This document shows positions 7,467 through 9,247 of a DNA stretch of 9,247 nucleotides, piece after piece. This DNA comes from an uncultured bacterium (GTDB taxonomy: Bacteria > Patescibacteriota > Gracilibacteria > Absconditabacterales > Absconditicoccaceae): NCBI GenBank assembly GCA_916049765.1, contig CAJZIX010000022.1:1-9247 (forward strand), read 5' to 3'. The translations under genes were made by a program, and so were the position numbers. The notes beneath the pieces are model-generated. The model made no database searches. It saw only the letters and a program-made list of their open reading frames with translations, and was not told the DNA's origin. Every line of letters begins with the position of its first letter. Within the stretch, counting starts at the first letter, position 1.

Positions 7467-8248
7467 CTATTCTAGAAAATTGTTCATTGCATGGAGCTTG
7501 AGGGGATTTCGTTTTGCCACAAAAAAGCTTATCGTTTTTCCTACATAACTACAAAGTGAAATAGGATCGCCAAGAATTTTGTAGGTATGGATTTTTGTGT
7601 TCGCTCTTTTTTTAGTAAGGTATCGGTCAGCATCAAGATAAAGATTTTATTTGGGGCAGATCCCGGATTAAAAGTGCAACAATAGTCAACTTTTCTGTGT
7701 TTTGCTACGATATAGCACAAGGTTCCTCCCAAGGAGTGTCCACAGATCCATTTTGCATATTCAGGATGGCTTTTCCTTACTTTATCAAAAAGCTGTAAAC
7801 TTCCACCAACTCTTGGGTCAATGGCATTTACTCCGAGGATGATTTGGGCGTCTGAGAGGAGGTCAGCTTTTTCTTTTGCATCAGTTCCTCTATATCAAAT
7901 GATACAAATTTTCTTTTTATGATTGAGATAAATACAGTGGAATAATGAATTATACATCGGTTCCAGGTAAAAGTCTTCTATTTGATAAGGTCTTTTTTCT
8001 GGATCAAGATAGGAATAACTGGTAATTTTTGCACAAAGTGTATCTTGTGGTGGAAGGCTGATTTTTCTTTTGAGTTGGCTATTTGATATAAGGGTTAAAA
8101 AAGTGTTTTTTGTGATGGGAGGTAGGTCTTTAAGTTCAGAAGAGAGGGCTTGAATTTCCGTTTCTTTTGAAAAAGAGCCAGAAAAAATATTTTTCCCCTT
8201 TTGTAGGAGTGAAAATGAAAAATCACTTGCTCGGTCTTTAATCTTCAT
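7467..8248 (-). CDS. Class 3 lipase-like alpha/beta hydrolase, interrupted by a one-base frameshift
   Basis: The first reading frame (ATG at 8248) runs to TAG 7541-7543 and gives 235 residues. It contains IIGYRGTDAKEK (the usual oxyanion-strand R-G-T) and the nucleophile elbow WICGHSLGGTLCYIVAKH (S172), then TFNPGSAPNK. The expected catalytic Asp and His are absent from this frame, but they appear in the -1 frame immediately after: NLYLDADRYLTKKR, HTYKILGDPISLC and PLKLHAMNNFLE, ending at TAG 7467-7469. Joining the frames gives about 260 residues with a Ser172-Asp228-His253 triad. A TAA at 7647-7649 in the second frame limits the shift to just after it, most simply a lost A in the AAAA run at 7645-7648 (- strand). 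One TGA (7895-7897, G118) precedes R-G-T. The start overlaps the upstream gene by 11 bp. It is either a sequence error, a recent pseudogene or, less likely, recoding. The substrate is unknown; no signal peptide is evident. Confidence 0.75.
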
Positions 8249-9044
8249 TTTCTCTAAATAAAGCTAAAAAATTCTGATCACTGAGCATATCTATCATTGT
8301 TTGCATCATCTTTTCTTTGTTTTCAGCTTCTATCGTTTTCTTTTTGCCAAAAAGAAGCCCAATGAGGCTAACTTGATCGTCATCAATGAGGTCTTGCTTT
8401 AGGTAAATGATATTTCTGTCAATGGCGATATTGGTTACTCCAGAGTTTTGAAGGGTTCAGATTTTTTCTTTAACTTCTTTTGTGAAAATTTTAAGATCAT
8501 GAGGATTAAGATAAGTTACCGTATGATCTTGTAAAGCTTTACTATTCATTTTTGTAAGTTCAAAGAAGTATTTTGTAAACTTAAAAGCGAAAAAAAGAAT
8601 AAAAATCAGAAGTGCAATAGCATTGATAATTTGTAAAATATCTCCAAACTTTCCGGGAATAAACATTCCTAAAAACATAAAAATTAAGAGAGAAACCATA
8701 GGAAATGATCTAATAAATCAGGCAATGTCTTTGATAGAAATATTTTTTTTCTGATTGAGTTTTATAGAAACGAGTGAGCGAGTAATGTTGGTTTCTCTCG
8801 GAATGGTGATCTTATGTACAAAAAAAGTGTCATTAATAACGTGATCATTGTCATAGGTATCAATTTCGGCACCTTGAATAATTGTTGCCCAGTTAGTTTT
8901 TTGAAAAGAATATTTGATGTCCATATCGATACTAAGGATACTTATAAACCCAATTTTCTGCAAAAATTCAATTTTTTCTGGGAAAAAATCGTTACTTGAA
9001 CTATATTGAAGTCAGAGTTTTGGTGCATGAGATTCTACGGACAT
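8238..9044 (-). CDS. Two-helix membrane protein of unknown function, upstream of the lipase-like gene
   Basis: Three TGA codons (9014, 8720 and 8459 as first bases on the - strand; residues 11, 109 and 196) join several fragments into one 268-residue protein ending at TAA 8238-8240. An N-terminal soluble domain (about residues 1-110) is strand-rich (FISILSIDMDIKYSF, IIQGAEIDTY, DTFFVHKITI). Two hydrophobic helices follow at about 115-131 and 138-158, then a charged C-terminal domain with GVTNIAIDRNIIYL. I know no family for it. I chose ATG 9044 because a near-consensus promoter ends about 28 bases upstream. The frame stays open beyond it (ATG 9122 and ATG 9242), but those starts would place a promoter and a terminator-like hairpin inside the gene. 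The end overlaps the lipase-like start by 11 bp, so the two are likely translated together and may act together. Confidence 0.68.
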
Positions 9045-9071
9045 TTTGTTTATTGAGCTAAAATCTTCTCT

Positions 9072-9100
9072 ATTATATCTAAGCTGTTTCCAAAAGTCAA
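9072..9100 (-). promoter_or_regulatory. Strong sigma70-type promoter for the membrane protein / lipase-like pair
   Basis: On the - strand, TTGACT (9100-9095) and TATAAT (9077-9072) are separated by exactly 17 bp: a perfect -10, a five-of-six -35 and the ideal spacing. Transcription would start near 9065, giving a leader of about 20 bases to ATG 9044. It is the best promoter match I found in the window and decides the start of the membrane protein gene. Confidence 0.7.
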
Positions 9101-9128
9101 AAATCAGAATGCTTTTTTTCATTTTTAG

Positions 9129-9162
9129 TAAAGAAAAACTCTGAAGGAAATACCATTCAGAG
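9129..9162 (-). terminator. Probable intrinsic terminator on the - strand
   Basis: On the - strand, CTCTGAA (9162-9156), a 10-base loop and TTCAGAG (9145-9139) form a perfect 7-bp stem followed directly by TTTTTCTTT. It lies about 30 bases upstream of the promoter at 9072-9100, so it would end a transcript coming from beyond the right edge of the window. Confidence 0.55.
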
Positions 9163-9238
9163 CCTCTCGCTAGAGGTCCTGATCCCGATTTCATACAATC
9201 GGTAGGAAGAAATTCTTGTTTTAATCCCTTCTTACCGA
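9163..9238 (-). other. Run of hairpins before the terminator: possible 3' end of a structured RNA
   Basis: Directly next to the terminator stem is CCTCT/AGAGG (9163-9167 with 9172-9176, 4-base loop), then CCGATT/AATCGG (9185-9190 with 9197-9202, 6-base loop), then an 11-bp stem 9199-9209 with 9228-9238 that has one mismatch. The last two overlap at 9199-9202 and exclude each other. On the + strand the mismatch would be a G-U wobble. I recognise no tRNA T-loop, SRP, RNase P or tmRNA signature. The stretch is also open in the frame of the membrane protein gene, so an N-terminal extension cannot be fully excluded. Confidence 0.35.
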
Positions 9239-9247
9239 GCATATAAA

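Noticed and set aside
7641..7660. Programmed -1 frameshift at C-CCA-AAT in the lipase-like gene
   Set aside because: The heptamer fits the slippery pattern, but after a -1 slip the next codon is TAA (7647-7649), so it would not produce the second half of the lipase.
1..9044. UGA as tryptophan (code 4) or as selenocysteine
   Set aside because: TGA columns coincide with conserved glycines in HsdM, DHHA1 and WecG/TagA motifs, TGG is used for Trp, and no SECIS-like context or selenoprotein family is involved.
9120..9242. N-terminal extension of the membrane protein from ATG 9242 or ATG 9122
   Set aside because: The extension would run through several hairpins and a terminator-like stem, and would put the best promoter of the window inside the gene; ATG 9044 follows that promoter at a natural distance.
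9129..9247. tRNA, SRP RNA, tmRNA or RNase P gene at the right edge
   Set aside because: There is no T-loop (GGTTCGA-like), no CCA end, no SRP tetraloop region and no conserved RNase P blocks; the stems do not form a cloverleaf.

Overview
The window is AT-rich bacterial DNA in which TGA is a sense codon. Read with TGA as stop, most genes break into fragments. Read as glycine, the fragments join into full-length proteins, and TGA falls exactly on conserved glycines: NPPF-G-G in the HsdM methylase motif, G-G-G-G-H-H in a DHHA1 domain, and N-T-G-G near the end of a WecG/TagA-type enzyme. I count 28 in-frame TGA codons in nine genes, and every gene whose end lies in the window stops at TAA or TAG. 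This is genetic code 25, known from Absconditabacteria (SR1) and Gracilibacteria (BD1-5) of the Patescibacteria/CPR. The sequence does not let me choose between the two.

Positions 1-3388 (+ strand) are a defence locus. The 3' half of a type I restriction specificity gene (hsdS) is followed by an AbiE-type type IV toxin-antitoxin pair (AbiEi regulator, then AbiEii nucleotidyltransferase, overlapping by 14 bp), then a complete hsdM methyltransferase. The AbiE pair has its own plausible promoter, with an 8-bp inverted repeat between the -10 box and the start codon. No hsdR is visible; if present it lies outside the window.

Positions 3457-4796 (+) are a tight three-gene cluster: a small single-pass membrane protein, an unusually short SufD/SufB-like protein (Fe-S cluster assembly scaffold core), and an acidic protein I do not recognise. 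Then come a four-helix membrane protein (4871-5482), a DHH/DHHA1 phosphoesterase of the NrnA type (5547-6557) and a WecG/TagA/CpsF-family glycosyltransferase (6654-7457).

Positions 7467-9044 are on the - strand, convergent with the glycosyltransferase. A near-consensus promoter (TTGACT-N17-TATAAT) drives a two-helix membrane protein of unknown function, whose end overlaps by 11 bp the start of a class 3 lipase-like alpha/beta hydrolase. The hydrolase carries a one-base frameshift between its catalytic Ser and its catalytic Asp and His. Upstream of that promoter, at the edge of the window (about 9129-9238), is a run of hairpins ending in a probable intrinsic terminator on the - strand. It may be the 3' end of an unidentified structured RNA or the tail of an upstream transcript.

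The window contains no gene-free stretch longer than about 300 bases. I see no tRNA, rRNA, CRISPR array or insertion sequence.
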